Below are positions 43,476 through 43,489 of a stretch of 43,489 nucleotides of DNA, piece by piece (position 1 is the stretch's first letter; the number at the start of each line of letters is the position of its first letter). This DNA is from Aeromonas bestiarum (lineage in GTDB: Bacteria; Pseudomonadota; Gammaproteobacteria; Enterobacterales; Aeromonadaceae), in assembly GCF_000819745.1 (NCBI RefSeq), contig NZ_CDDA01000006.1:258429-301917 (forward strand), in the 5' to 3' direction. The notes under the pieces are model-generated. The model ran no database searches. It was not told the DNA's origin and worked only from the letters and a program-made list of their open reading frames with translations. Both the position numbers and the translations under genes were made by a program.

Positions 43476-43489
43476 GGTCGTTTAGCTCA
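43476..43489 (+). tRNA. tRNA-Val, first 14 nt (cut by window end)
   Basis: GGTCGTTTAGCTCA matches the start of the tRNA-Val at 43244, so the Lys-Val pair appears to repeat beyond the window. The anticodon is not visible. Confidence 0.75.

Overview
The window is ordinary gammaproteobacterial chromosome, and everything in it points to Aeromonas or a close relative. Codon use is GC-rich. The gene order ruvAB-cydABX-ybgE-ybgC-tolQRAB-pal-cpoB-tRNA(Lys/Val) is conserved in this group. Other indicators are the trmN6/srmB divergent pair, pilTU next to yggS-proC-yggT-yggU, and a zur-cheX pair. The genus is an inference from protein similarity recalled from memory; no search was run. No insertion sequence, prophage, integrase or CRISPR array was seen.

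Layout. (1) 1-6.4 kb: a large two-PilZ-domain protein, radA, a small PilZ protein, the anti-sigma-70 factor rsd, the nucleoid protein HU and a hypothetical gene. (2) 6.2-8.7 kb: dusA with a 49-residue membrane protein behind it, then a tight zur / CheX-like / small membrane protein cluster. (3) 8.7-11.7 kb: two tandem brnQ branched-chain amino-acid carriers with structured leader regions. (4) 11.9-17.1 kb: trmN6 and srmB (divergent), yaaA, pilU, pilT. (5) 17.1-20.1 kb: yggS, proC, yggT, yggU and a DUF4426 gene. (6) 20.1-27.2 kb: metabolic and envelope genes in mixed directions (oligopeptide-binding protein, secreted ParB-like protein, CatB-type acetyltransferase, enoyl-CoA hydratase, copper chaperone, outer-membrane protein, short-chain dehydrogenase). 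(7) 27.3-31.2 kb: proS and a chemoreceptor. (8) 31.4-33.1 kb: ruvAB behind an SOS box. (9) 33.1-34.0 kb: a long intergenic region. It holds a hidden minus-strand small gene with its own promoter and terminator, and two perfect FNR palindromes facing cydA. (10) 34.0-37.1 kb: the cytochrome bd operon. (11) 37.2-43.0 kb: the Tol-Pal envelope operon. (12) 43.1 kb to the end: the start of a Lys/Val tRNA cluster.

The most unusual structure lies between pal and cpoB. The translation start and signal-peptide codons of cpoB are repeated three times upstream of the real gene, with an exact 74-bp period. Two copies still encode 22-residue signal-peptide-like mini-ORFs, each ending 5 nt before the next ATG. 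The first copy has become a perfect UUCG-loop intrinsic terminator. A smaller version of the same phenomenon precedes proC: a 25-codon mini-ORF copies the ProC N-terminus and its TGA overlaps the proC ATG. Together with the hidden small gene upstream of cydA and the probable attenuator of brnQ2, these are the parts worth following up. The remaining genes are well-known housekeeping functions.
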